From: Clavelina lepadiformis
Taxonomy: Eukaryota; Chordata; Ascidiacea; Aplousobranchia; Clavelinidae
Assembly: GCF_947623445.1 (NCBI RefSeq)
Contig: NC_135241.1
Location: 22,570,501-22,634,500 of the forward strand
Direction of reading: 5' to 3'
Length of the DNA: 64,000 bases
Shown piece after piece: positions 51,052-63,421 of the stretch; position 1 is the first letter of the stretch, and each line of letters opens with the position of its first letter. The notes under the pieces were generated by a model. The model had not been told where the DNA came from, made no database searches, and saw only the letters and a list, made by a program, of their open reading frames with translations. A program made the position numbers and the translations under genes.

Positions 51052-51544
51052 CTGCAAAAAAGCACAACAAAAAAAATTGTTAACCGTAAACGGATGAGAC
51101 ATATTTGTTTTTAAAGAAAACAAACGTTTGTCAGGAGACCATACTCCATAGGAATAGTCAGTATGTTTTATGGCCACAGTAACACGATCCTGTATAAATT
51201 TTAAACTCTGTCTAAGTAACTTTTAGGATGAAGGTTTATATCGCAATAAAACTTTGTTTAATTTGTCTGTTTGGCGGTCGGTTGAGTCAGTGTCGAAAAC
51301 TTGTATTATTATCAAGTCCAAACTGCAAATAGAAGCAACATCGTTTTTGTTTTTATGACGTAAGAAGAGACCATTGTCAATTGATGTACAGTGTACTCAC
51401 ATATAAAAAAGCGACCTAGCATTTCATATCGGTATATAGCACCGGAAAATGACGCTTGTTTACCTCGCAGAAAATAAAGCACTTACCAGAATAACTTAAA
51501 TGAAGCGATCATTTCACCGTATGTAGGTCACGCAGCCTGGGGTT

Positions 51545-52058
51545 AAGGGCCTGTAGGCCCATCTGAAGCCCTATCTAAAACAATGCAAAGTACAATTTTT
51601 CAATTTGAATTTGCTTCTAAACAAGCCCGGTCACCTCGCTGAGTTTTTGTATCCGCCGAGATGTAGGACAAAAGGACTTAATGCAGTATTTTGAGAAAAT
51701 TCTCGTATCTGGAATTCTCGCACCAAATGCTTCAACTTTTTAACAACTTTTTTTCTTGTATTTTTCCAAAAAATCAGCCAAAAAGCCTTAACTTTGAACC
51801 AACACAAAACGTCAACTTTAGCCTGAACCTACACTCCGCACACGCCATAACAACAGCAAACTTTCACAGATTAAGGTCACGTGCATGCGCACTGGACCGG
51901 AATCATTTATAGTTTTTATATAGTGACGTCTTGCATGCGACCTTCGTCACAATCCCCGGGTTGCCGTTTTAAAACTGCTGAAAATGGTACTACAGGCCCT
52001 ATAGCGAGAATAGCTCGTTGTAGCCGTCGGGCCGACAACTACGTACGTGCTATCTGGG
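51545..52058. mobile_element. Truncated inverted-repeat element, unit 8
   Basis: As in the other shortened units. Confidence 0.65.
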
Positions 52059-52638
52059 TTGTAAGATTAAGGATCAGCATCAACTCGTTTTCAATTACTT
52101 CCCCGCTACCTGGCATTTTTTTTAACTAACTTACCTCAAATTCTCTGACGCATCGTAATGATTATTTTTGTCATTGCTTGTGGAACGAAAAATGAAATGG
52201 TAACCATTATAACGAGATGACTCGGCAAACTAACAATAAACGACGAAAAGAAGCTAAGTCCAATAGCTTAAAACCTGCATGGTTTAAAACGGAATTAATA
52301 ACAATGAATAATACTGGTTAGCACGACCGCTAATCCAAGCATAGCCTACATATGGTACAAACATATAGACGTAAAAATAAAGTAATGTCGGTAAGTATAA
52401 AAATACGCAATATTGATAGGTTATTTTTAATTGCATGGGCACTCAGGCGATGTAGTGATTAGAACCTTTGATAATGATGATGGGATGAAAATGCGAGTCC
52501 TTATGTCTTGTCGAAACGTAATTGGACTGCGGACACAAAACTAAAATGATCTTCAAGCAGCTTATTTCCAAACCCTGGATTGTTAAATGGAATACTTTGA
52601 TCTTTCTTTGTTTTTCAGGATAGCCTACAGCCTGTGTA

Positions 52639-53428
52639 AGGTACCTGTACCAATTAAGGCCCACCTAACACTTTTTTGAAAATAACTCAAGAACCACAAA
52701 TGAGAATAGGCTGAAAAATCGTATTGTATTAGTAAGGGTATATGACTACAACATATTAAAACCACAATACCTGACAACTCCCCAAAAAATTTTTATAAAG
52801 AAATTAAAAATTCCAAAAAATGGGCCTTATTAGGAGCATAGGCTCCTAATAAGGCCCACCAATTTTGTGAGTATTTTGATTCAAAACATAGCTGAAAAAT
52901 CGTATTAAGCAAATAAAGCAAGACAGCAACCACCAATTTGTGTAAGACAACGACCAACAAACGTGGGTTGAAAAAAAAAGTAACTGCAACAACTTTCCAA
53001 CTCATGACTGGAACCACTCTTGAAGTCTGGAAATCAATTAACCAAGCATCTTGAATGGGCCTTATTAGGCGCATGTGGCATCCACGAAAAAAATGTCACA
53101 TTTTTATTATCAGAAAAATTTTAGCAAAAAAAGTGTATTATCCTTTTCAATACTAAGTTGGTTGTTACATGAAAACTTCAGCCGGCTGACAACAGTTCAT
53201 TTAACCGGCCAAATTCTCACTTACTTTTTTTCTAAATTAACAAAACCACCATAACTGCAAATATCAAATTTTTCTTGTGCTCTAGCGAATCGGTTGATCA
53301 CGTGGCAAGGATGAAATCTGGTAAACCACCATGAATTTATATTAGTTTTTATATAGGGTTAAAATTTTTCATTTATTTGCACGGGTTTGCGAAATATGAG
53401 CAATGGGCCTTATTAGACACAGGTACCT
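52639..53428. mobile_element. TA-flanked miniature transposon, unit 8
   Basis: Variant b, as in units 3 and 4, with one private base near 52726 (GTATTGTATT). Confidence 0.8.
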
Positions 53429-53807
53429 TAGATGTTTGGCATCAGAGACAACTTAACCCTTTGAATCACCGTAATTCAAAAAAATAACAATAACTTAAGT
53501 CTACGTAAAAAGACTTTTGTATTTGTTCCCGAAATTGGGTGAATTAAACAAAAAGAATAATCGGTCCAAGAGAACCCATATAATTTAAAGGCATCCAACG
53601 AAAATTGATGTTTCCTTGTAAGTTACTGTATTTTTGATTTCTCTGCTGTTATGCTGTTTGGGTAAACGCACGCAGGCGAATTAGTGTACTAGTATGATTC
53701 TATCTACGTCCTCTCCACAACCAAATCACACTCAAACAATGGCAAAGTTTTTCTTTTTTCACACCACGATGGTTAGGCTGAAGTACAACAAAACGAAACA
53801 ATTTTAA

Positions 53808-54361
53808 CCCTATTCTAACTAGGCTTGGCTTCTCCCGCACACTGTCATAGCAAAACGTGGCGTACAGTTGCATTGTTTGCTGTAGAAACTTGAAATTTGG
53901 TGACTTTTCCTAAAAAATGTTCAGCTATCTGTCCATGTTTGTTTGATAAAGTTGGATTTTGTAATTTTTAAGATATTGTGATATTTTCATAATTTTCCTC
54001 TGCTTTGCTCTGCTCTCCGCATTGAAGCGTATTACTCATTTACGCACCAATAACTCGACTAACTATTCTCTTTCGTTCTCTTCTCGCGGTCAGCTGGTTT
54101 TCCGCACAGCGGGGACGCGGCGTAACAAGAAGAATTTCTAGAAATGTGTCACTTTTAGAAATACTTAATTTACACTAAATTCACTTTCTTTAGTTTTACA
54201 ATTATGATGTATACAGGAAGCCAGATGAATTTTCTACTAACCTGTCAAAATCCGATCAGTTTACGACGTATAGTTTTCTAGTAATTAACGATTGAAAATG
54301 TGTGTGCGGGGTCGGCCACACCTAGTTTTTTAGTAAACTCGCGAGCCTGGTTAGGATAGGG
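53808..54361. mobile_element. piggyBac-like miniature element
   Basis: 554 bases flanked by TTAA at 53804-53807 and 54362-54365; unit 9 and all others have a single TTAA at the same place. Ends are CCCTATTCTAAC on the left and, read inward from the right, CCCTATCCTAAC, an imperfect inverted repeat of about 20 bases. TTAA target duplication and a CCC-starting terminus are marks of the piggyBac superfamily. No transposase is encoded, so it must have been moved by an element elsewhere. Confidence 0.85.
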
Positions 54362-54939
54362 TTAAGAAAAAAGCTGCAACGCTTAGTGTAATATTGCATT
54401 TAAATGGCATAACAAATTGCACAAAAGATTCAAAATAATAAATCAAAATGGGCACATATACTGTACCCAACAACAAAAAGGATTGGAGTGAATGCAGTAG
54501 CTAGGGCTGCTAGGCTCACAATATAGGCGGGGATTATACAGTTGTCGATTTATCATCGCTCATCAGTTAGTAAATCTGGACAAACGTATCTGGCGCTTTG
54601 GTATAGGTTAAACAGCAGGTTATATGTTTACTATTGCAACATAAATTGTAAATACTATAAACAGGTAAAGAGTAAGTACTAGGTTATGACGACTACAACG
54701 TATTCAAGATGACGAAAAGTTTGCTCTGAAAGAAAACAAAAATCTTACACTTTGAGTAACAAATCGGAAAAAATGCAAAATTAACTTCTGCTTGAACTGA
54801 ACACTCCGCCCCATTCACAAGATTGTCGTGGACAAAAGTAAACACGACGCAGCGTCAGCTTTCATTTTAACTCTGCTTCGAAGCGACGACTTTTTTTAGG
54901 CTTAACCTTGACCTGAAGTAACCTCTAACGGACCTGAGC

Positions 54940-57268
54940 TCAGATGGCGTCGCTTTTGAATGAATTGTCCTTGAGATTTTGCGTCTTTCCTTGCAATGAC
55001 GAAACACTGAAAGAAAAGATGAAGTCGAAGATGGATTCGATTTTTCAGAAAAACTTTAGCAGCAAAGCAATGTACCTTCCAATGTGTTGAAACAGCGACG
55101 GTTTGTGAGGAGGCATTTTTAGCTCTCTCCTTTTATTGCATTGTTGGGCGTTCTCGTCATAGCTGCAGACCGCTGACGCAACGTAGTCCAGCTGGAAAAA
55201 TGAACGATAAAGGTTCAATAAGGTGCAGGCAATAACAAAACCCCCATCAACCAGTCCATGAATGGATCGTAAGGTATGAGCACACCAAAGGAAAACACAT
55301 GCTGTCGTTTCTAAATTGCTTTTTCATCCCATCAAATGTTTTAAACTTAACAAATCGAAGCACAGCTTAAAAAATACAAGTGCAGAAAGGTTATAGGTTA
55401 ACATAGAAAAACTATATAGCTGACACCTTATAGGGTGCACGTTAAATTCCTAATAACCACATAACACTTGACGAATTTCGGTAGTTTTTTTTGGACACAT
55501 TGGCTCGGCTTAGGCCAATTCAGCAAAAGTCGTTATGCTCGAAGCGTATACGGCGGAAAAACAAAAATGCGTAACAAAGAATCTTTTCATTCGTGTAAGC
55601 TGCCAACATACCTGCAGCCAGTCGAGCGGCTTTTTATTCCAGAACGTGTGGATGAACGAAGCATATGATGGAAGAGTTTCGGCGCGGAAAAGTTTTCCAA
55701 TCGCTCCCAAATTACAAAAAGAAATATAAAAGTAATTTTCCATCGATCTTCGGTTAGCCTCCTGCATAGAAATCATATTAATCAACCTGTGTCACACATT
55801 GAGCATAAGGTGTGGTTAACTTTTCTTAAAATGACGACGACTTAATTAGCAAGCAGAAGTGACCTTTGAAAACCAAATGGGTTTCTTATCATCCTGCGGT
55901 CACCCACAACGCAGCAACTATTACGTCACCTTCATTATCGCTCCGATGTACCCATGGCTGGCTACGACGTCATCTTCCATCATGAGGTAATATTTAGGTG
56001 AAAGGTTATAGATGTACATCATGAGGAAGACTTGATCCAGATTCTGTTTCGATCTCCACTTCACTCGCTCCAGCGCGTCGTTAAAACTGGACTGAAGCAC
56101 TTTTTCCCATGGCGGGTAGTAACTTTTAGGTGGACTAATTAGCTGCAACAGAAATTTGTGAGATTGGCGGGGGTAAAAACAATCGCTAAAAACAAACATA
56201 TCAAAATGGCCGGCTATTACTCAACAAACTCACAAAAATAGGAACAATACAGTTTGACAGCGTAGTCTAAAAGCAAATATAGTTTCCTTTCGGGATGAGC
56301 GATAATTGTGATGTCACTGAAGTAGTACTAAATAATTCAACTCTAAACTTTCAGTTTTTATTCACAAACTTATGTATAGTTACTTAGCCTGTGGTTGTGT
56401 AATTTATTGTTGAAGAACTGGCTGCTTTAAACGTATACTTTGCTTTGTGGGGCGTTTGACCCAGCCGTTAAAACGTTTTAAAATTAAATTTTAATGATAC
56501 GGCTGTAAAGGGAATTTATTTCCTTTTTACTTTCTCAGCCGCTTCTGAATTATTAAAGCTCTTCGCTGTTCTCAGGATTGATATCGATACAAGTATTGGG
56601 CTTGTTTGGGAATAAACACTGAAGTGAAACCTGTAATATCCCATCTTCAATGTGCTTCCGATAACTGCTTTGCAATGAGCGCGAAAGATCGCGTAAAAAC
56701 TCTTCGTCGGTCTCGCCGACGTAAACAAGGATTCTAGAATCAACAGAACGATCAACCTGATTCTTCAGAAGGGAATCGATTGTTTGCGAGAGATAGGATA
56801 CTCCCTGCCTCTGCCAGACAAAAAATAGAACAAAGATTGAATTGAAAGCAAATTGAAATCGTTTGTATTGATTTTGAATGCAAACAAATTGCAAAAACAC
56901 CGCAAATAGCGGTCGTATTGCGCAAATCGCTCGTAGGAGTGAGTAACACTTTTTTTAACTGAATGATTGTTTCCAATTTCAATCACGGTCGGTTATAATT
57001 AGAACTGATGTACAAATTGTGTGAAATGAAAACATCTTATGACATAACAATAACAATCACATTTGCATCATAAACATACCTTCACTGTGGGTATTCCTAT
57101 TACGACGTCGGCGTTTTTCGGTATCCGACCCAACTCAAAGCCTGGGCTGGGTGCTTTTAGGTCCCCTGAGAGGGGAAATACCGGATCTAAGGGGTGAAAA
57201 TAGACTTTTTCACCGGGTACAATTGGTTCATCTTTTACGTTTGTAACGAAGCTCTTTGATTCTAACGA
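54940..57268 (-). CDS. MGAT4-like copy 8, anchor exon not found
   Basis: Exons 5' to 3': 57080-57268, 56631-56810, 55930-56142, 55612-55761, 55076-55191, 54940-55006. Predicted residues equal copy 9. The piggyBac-like element lies about 580 bases beyond the stop codon, so it does not interrupt coding, though it may fall in the transcript's 3' region. In-frame upstream ATG at 57392-57394. Confidence 0.75.
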
Positions 57269-57761
57269 CTGCAAAAAAGCACAACAAAAAAAATTGTTAA
57301 CCGTAAACGGATGAGACATATTTGTTTTTAAAGAAAACAAACGTTTGTCAGGAGACCATACTCCATAGGAATAGTCAGTATGTTTTATGGCCACAGTAAC
57401 ACGATCCTGTATAAATTTTAAACTCTGTCTAAGTAACTTTTAGGATGAAGGTTTATATCGCAATAAAACTTTGTTTAATTTGTCTGTTTGGCGGTCGGTT
57501 GAGTCAGTGTCGAAAACTTGTATTATTATCAAGTCCAAACTGCAAATAGAAGCAACATCGTTTTTGTTTTTATGACGTAAGAAGAGACCATTGTCAATTG
57601 ATGTACAGTGTACTCACATATAAAAAAGCGACCTAGCATTTCATATCGGTATATAGCACCGGAAAATGACGCTTGTTTACCTCGCAGAAAATAAAGCACT
57701 TACCAGAATAACTTAAATGAAGCGATCATTTCACCGTATGTAGGTCACGCAGCCTGGGGTT

Positions 57762-58275
57762 AAGGGCCTGTAGGCCCATCTGAAGCCCTATCTAAAACAA
57801 TGCAAAGTACAATTTTTCAATTTGAATTTGCTTCTAAACAAGCCCGGTCACCTCGCTGAGTTTTTGTATCCGCCGAGATGTAGGACAAAAGGACTTAATG
57901 CAGTATTTTGAGAAAATTCTCGTATCTGGAATTCTCGCACCAAATGCTTCAACTTTTTAACAACTTTTTTTCTTGTATTTTTCCAAAAAATCAGCCAAAA
58001 AGCCTTAACTTTGAACCAACACAAAACGTCAACTTTAGCCTGAACCTACACTCCGCACACGCCATAACAACAGCAAACTTTCACAGATTAAGGTCACGTG
58101 CATGCGCACTGGACCGGAATCATTTATAGTTTTTATATAGTGACGTCTTGCATGCGACCTTCGTCACAATCCCCGGGTTGCCGTTTTAAAACTGCTGAAA
58201 ATGGTACTACAGGCCCTATAGCGAGAATAGCTCGTTGTAGCCGTCGGGCCGACAACTACGTACGTGCTATCTGGG
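57762..58275. mobile_element. Truncated inverted-repeat element, unit 9
   Basis: As in the other shortened units. Confidence 0.65.
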
Positions 58276-58855
58276 TTGTAAGATTAAGGATCAGCATCAA
58301 CTCGTTTTCAATTACTTCCCCGCTACCTGGCATTTTTTTTAACTAACTTACCTCAAATTCTCTGACGCATCGTAATGATTATTTTTGTCATTGCTTGTGG
58401 AACGAAAAATGAAATGGTAACCATTATAACGAGATGACTCGGCAAACTAACAATAAACGACGAAAAGAAGCTAAGTCCAATAGCTTAAAACCTGCATGGT
58501 TTAAAACGGAATTAATAACAATGAATAATACTGGTTAGCACGACCGCTAATCCAAGCATAGCCTACATATGGTACAAACATATAGACGTAAAAATAAAGT
58601 AATGTCGGTAAGTATAAAAATACGCAATATTGATAGGTTATTTTTAATTGCATGGGCACTCAGGCGATGTAGTGATTAGAACCTTTGATAATGATGATGG
58701 GATGAAAATGCGAGTCCTTATGTCTTGTCGAAACGTAATTGGACTGCGGACACAAAACTAAAATGATCTTCAAGCAGCTTATTTCCAAACCCTGGATTGT
58801 TAAATGGAATACTTTGATCTTTCTTTGTTTTTCAGGATAGCCTACAGCCTGTGTA

Positions 58856-59646
58856 AGGTACCTGTACCAATTAAGGCCCACCTAACACTTTTGTGAAAAT
58901 AACTCAAGAACCACAAATGAGAATAGGCTGAAAAATCGTATTCTATTAGTAAGGGTATATGACTACAACATATTAAAACCACAATACCTGAAAACGCCCC
59001 AAAAAAATTTTATAAAGAAATTAAAAATTCCAAAAAATGGGCCTTATTAGGAGCATAGGCTCCTAATAAGGCCTACCAATTTTGTGAGTATTTTGATTCA
59101 AAACATAGCTGAAAAATCGTATTAAGTAAATAAAGCAAGACAGCAACCACCAATTTGTGTAAGACAACGACCAACAAACGTGGGTTGAAAAAAAAAAGTA
59201 ACTGCAACAACTTGCCAACTGATGACTGGAACCACTCTTGAAGTCTGGAAATCAATTAACCAAGCATCTTGAATGGGCCTTATTAGGCGCATGTGGCATC
59301 TACGAAAAAAATGTCACATTTTTATTATCAGAAAAATTTTAGCAAAAAAAGTGTATTATCCTTTTCAATACTAAGTTGGTTGTTACATGAAAACTTCAGC
59401 CGGCTGACAACAGTTCATTTAACCGGCCAAATTCTCACTTACTTTTTTTCTAAATTAACAAAACCACCATAACTGCAAATATCAAATTTTTCTTGTGCTC
59501 TAGCGAATCGGTTGATCACGTGGCAAGGATGAAATCTGGTAAACCATCATGAATTTATATTATTTTTTATATAGGGTTAAAATTTTTCATTTATTTGCAC
59601 GGGTTTGCGAAATATGAGCAATGGGCCTTATTAGACACAGGTACCT
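58856..59646. mobile_element. TA-flanked miniature transposon, unit 9
   Basis: Variant a. Confidence 0.8.
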
Positions 59647-60599
59647 TAGATGTTTGGCATCAGAGACAACTTAACCCTTTGAATCACCGTAATTCAAAAA
59701 AATAACAATAACTTAAGTCTACGTAAAAAGACTTTTGTATTTGTTCCCGAAATTGGGTGAATTAAACAAAAAGAATAATCGGTCCAAGAGAACCCATATA
59801 ATTTAAAGGCATCCAACGAAAATTGATGTTTCCTTGTAAGTTACTGTATTTTTGATTTCTCTGCTGTTATGCTGTTTGGGTAAACGCACGCAGGCGAATT
59901 AGTGTACTAGTATGATTCTATCTACGTCCTCTCCACAACCAAATCACACTCAAACAATGGCAAAGTTTTTCTTTTTTCACACCACGATGGTTAGGCTGAA
60001 GTACAACAAAACGAAACAATTTTAAGAAAAAAGCTGCAACGCTTAGTGTAATATTGCATTTAAATGGCATAACAAATTGCACAAAAGATTCAAAATAATA
60101 AATCAAAATGGGCACATATACTGTACCCAACAACAAAAAGGATTGGAGTGAATGCAGTAGCTAGGGCTGCTAGGCTCACAATATAGGCGGGGATTATACA
60201 GTTGTCGATTTATCATCGCACATCAGTTAGTAAATCTGGACAAACGTATCTGGCGCTTTGGTATAGGTTAAACAGCAGGTTATATGTTTACTATTGCAAC
60301 ATAAATTGTAAATACTATAAACAGGTAAAGAGCAAGTACTAGGTTATGACGACTACAACGTATTCAAGATGACGAAAAGTTTGCTCTGAAAGAAAACAAA
60401 AATCTTACACTTTGAGTAACAAATCAGAAAAAATGCAAAATTAACTGCTGCTTGAACTGAACACTCCGCCCCATTCACAAGATTGTCGTGGACAAAAGTA
60501 AACACGACGCAGCGTCAGCTTTCATTTTAACTCTGCTTCGAAGCGACGACTTTTTTTAGGCTTAACCATGACCTGAAGTAACCTCTAACGGACCTGAGC

Positions 60600-62928
60600 T
60601 CAGATGGCGTCGCTTTTGAATGAATTGTCCTTGAGATTTTGCGTCTTTCCTTGCAATGACGAAACACTGAAAGAAAAGATGAAGTCGAAGATGGATTCGA
60701 TTTTTCAGAAAAACTTTAGCAGCAAAGCAATGTACCTTCCAATGTGTTGAAACAGCGACGGTTTGTGAGGAGGCATTTTTAGCTCTCTCCTTTTATTGCA
60801 TTGTTGGGCGTTCTCGTCATAGCTGCAGACCGCTGACGCAACGTAGTCCAGCTGGAAAAATGAACGATAAAGGTTCAATAAGGTGCAGGCAATAACAAAA
60901 CCCCCATCAACCAGTCCATGAATGGATCGTAAGGTATGAGCACACCAAAGGAAAACACATGCTGTCGTTTCTAAATTGCTTTTTCATCCCATCAAATGTT
61001 TTAAACTTAACAAATCGAAGCACAGCTTAAAAAATACAAGTGCAGAAAGGTTATAGGTTAACATAGAAAAACTATATAGCTGACACCTTATAGGGTGCAC
61101 GTTAAATTCCTAATAACCACATAACACTTGACGAATTTCGGTAGTTTTTTTTGGACACATTGGCTCGGCTTAGGCCAATTCAGCAAAAGTCGTTATGCTC
61201 GAAGCGTATACGGCGGAAAAACAAAAATGCGTAACAAAGAATCTTTTCATTCGTGTAAGCTGCCAACATACCTGCAGCCAGTCGAGCGGCTTTTTATTCC
61301 AGAACGTGTGGATGAACGAAGCATATGATGGAAGAGTTTCGGCGCGGAAAAGTTTTCCAATCGCTCCCAAATTACAAAAAGAAATATAAAAGTAATTTTC
61401 CATCGATCTTCGGTTAGCCTCCTGCATAGAAATCATATTAATCAACCTGTGTCACACATTGAGCATAAGGTGTGGTTAACTTTTCTTAAAATGACGACGA
61501 CTTAATTAGCAAGCAGAAGTGACCTTTGAAAACCAAATGGGTTTCTTATCATCCTGCGGTCACCCACAACGCAGCAACTATTACGTCACCTTCATTATCG
61601 CTCCGATGTACCCATGGCTGGCTACGACGTCATCTTCCATCATGAGGTAATATTTAGGTGAAAGGTTATAGATGTACATCATGAGGAAGACTTGATCCAG
61701 ATTCTGTTTCGATCTCCACTTCACTCGCTCCAGCGCGTCGTTAAAACTGGACTGAAGCACTTTTTCCCATGGCGGGTAGTAACTTTTAGGTGGACTAATT
61801 AGCTGCAACAGAAATTTGTGAGATTGGCGGGGGTAAAAACAATCGCTAAAAACAAACATATCAAAATGGCCGGCTATTACTCAACAAACTCACAAAAATA
61901 GGAACAATACAGTTTGACAGCGTAGTCTAAAAGCAAATATAGTTTCCTTTCGGGATGAGCGATAATTGTGATGTCACTGAAGTAGTACTAAATAATTCAA
62001 CTCTAAACTTTCAGTTTTTATTCACAAACTTATGTATAGTTACTTAGCCTGTGGTTGTGTAATTTATTGTTGAAGAACTGGCTGCTTTAAACGTATACTT
62101 TGCTTTGTGGGGCGTTTGACCCAGCCGTTAAAACGTTTTAAAATTAAATTTTAATGATACGGCTGTAAAGGGAATTTATTTCCTTTTTACTTTCTCAGCC
62201 GCTTCTGAATTATTAAAGCTCTTCGCTGTTCTCAGGATTGATATCGATACAAGTATTGGGCTTGTTTGGGAATAAACACTGAAGTGAAACCTGTAATATC
62301 CCATCTTCAATGTGCTTCCGATAACTGCTTTGCAATGAGCGCGAAAGATCACGTAAAAACTCTTCGTCGGTCTCGCCGACGTAAACAAGGATTCTAGAAT
62401 CAACAGAACGATCAACCTGATTCTTCAGAAGGGAATCGATTGTTTGCGAGAGATAGGATACTCCCTGCCTCTGCCAGACAAAAAATAGAACAAAGATTGA
62501 ATTGAAAGCAAATTGAAATCGTTTGTATTGATTTTGAATGCAAACAAATTGCAAAAACACCGCAAATAGCGGTCGTATTGCGCAAATCGCTCGTAGGAGT
62601 GAGTAACACTTTTTTTAACTGAATGATTGTTTCCAATTTCAATCACGGTCGGTTATAATTAGAACTGATGTACAAATTGTGTGAAATGAAAACATCTTAT
62701 GACATAACAATAACAATCACATTTGCATCATAAACATACCTTCACTGTGGGTATTCCTATTACGACGTCGGCGTTTTTCGGTATCCGACCCAACTCAAAG
62801 CCTGGGCTGGGTGCTTTTAGGTCCCCTGAGAGGGGAAATACCGGATCTAAGGGGTGAAAATAGACTTTTTCACCGGGTACAATTGGTTCATCTTTTACGT
62901 TTGTAACGAAGCTCTTTGATTCTAACGA
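60600..62928 (-). CDS. MGAT4-like copy 9, anchor exon not found
   Basis: Exons 5' to 3': 62740-62928, 62291-62470, 61590-61802, 61272-61421, 60736-60851, 60600-60666. Open throughout, with DQVFLMM and EDDVVAS. Its upstream side is the last spacer and then unit 10, which leaves the window, so an anchor exon belonging to it would have to lie in the spacer or beyond 64000. In-frame upstream ATG at 63052-63054. Confidence 0.75.
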
Positions 62929-63421
62929 CTGCAAAAAAGCACAACAAAAAAAATTGTTAACCGTAAACGGATGAGACATATTTGTTTTTAAAGAAAACAA
63001 ACGTTTGTCAGGAGACCATACTCCATAGGAATAGTCAGTATGTTTTATGGCCACAGTAACACGATCCTGTATAAATTTTAAACTCTGTCTAAGTAACTTT
63101 TAGGATGAAGGTTTATATCGCAATAAAACTTTGTTTAATTTGTCTGTTTGGCGGTCGGTTGAGTCAGTGTCGAAAACTTGTATTATTATCAAGTCCAAAC
63201 TGCAAATAGAAGCAACATCGTTTTTGTTTTTATGACGTAAGAAGAGACCATTGTCAATTGATGTACAGTGTACTCACATATAAAAAAGCGACCTAGCATT
63301 TCATATCGGTATATAGCACCGGAAAATGACGCTTGTTTACCTCGCAGAAAATAAAGCACTTACCAGAATAACTTAAATGAAGCGATCATTTCACCGTATG
63401 TAGGTCACGCAGCCTGGGGTT

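Larger units (their letters stand above)
45890..51544. repeat. Tandem unit 7, 5655 bp
   Basis: Matches unit 6 almost base for base through the left part and gene 3' half, then carries a mixed version of the intron beside exon 3 (about 50606-50700). Spacer at 51256-51544. Confidence 0.9.
51545..57761. repeat. Tandem unit 8, 6217 bp with insertion
   Basis: Longer than its neighbours because of a 554 bp element at 53808-54361. Its TA-flanked element is variant b although both neighbours are variant a, and its gene matches unit 9. Spacer at 57473-57761. Confidence 0.9.
57762..63421. repeat. Tandem unit 9, 5660 bp
   Basis: Same layout as unit 6 and 7, no private insertion. Spacer at 63133-63421. 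Confidence 0.9.
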
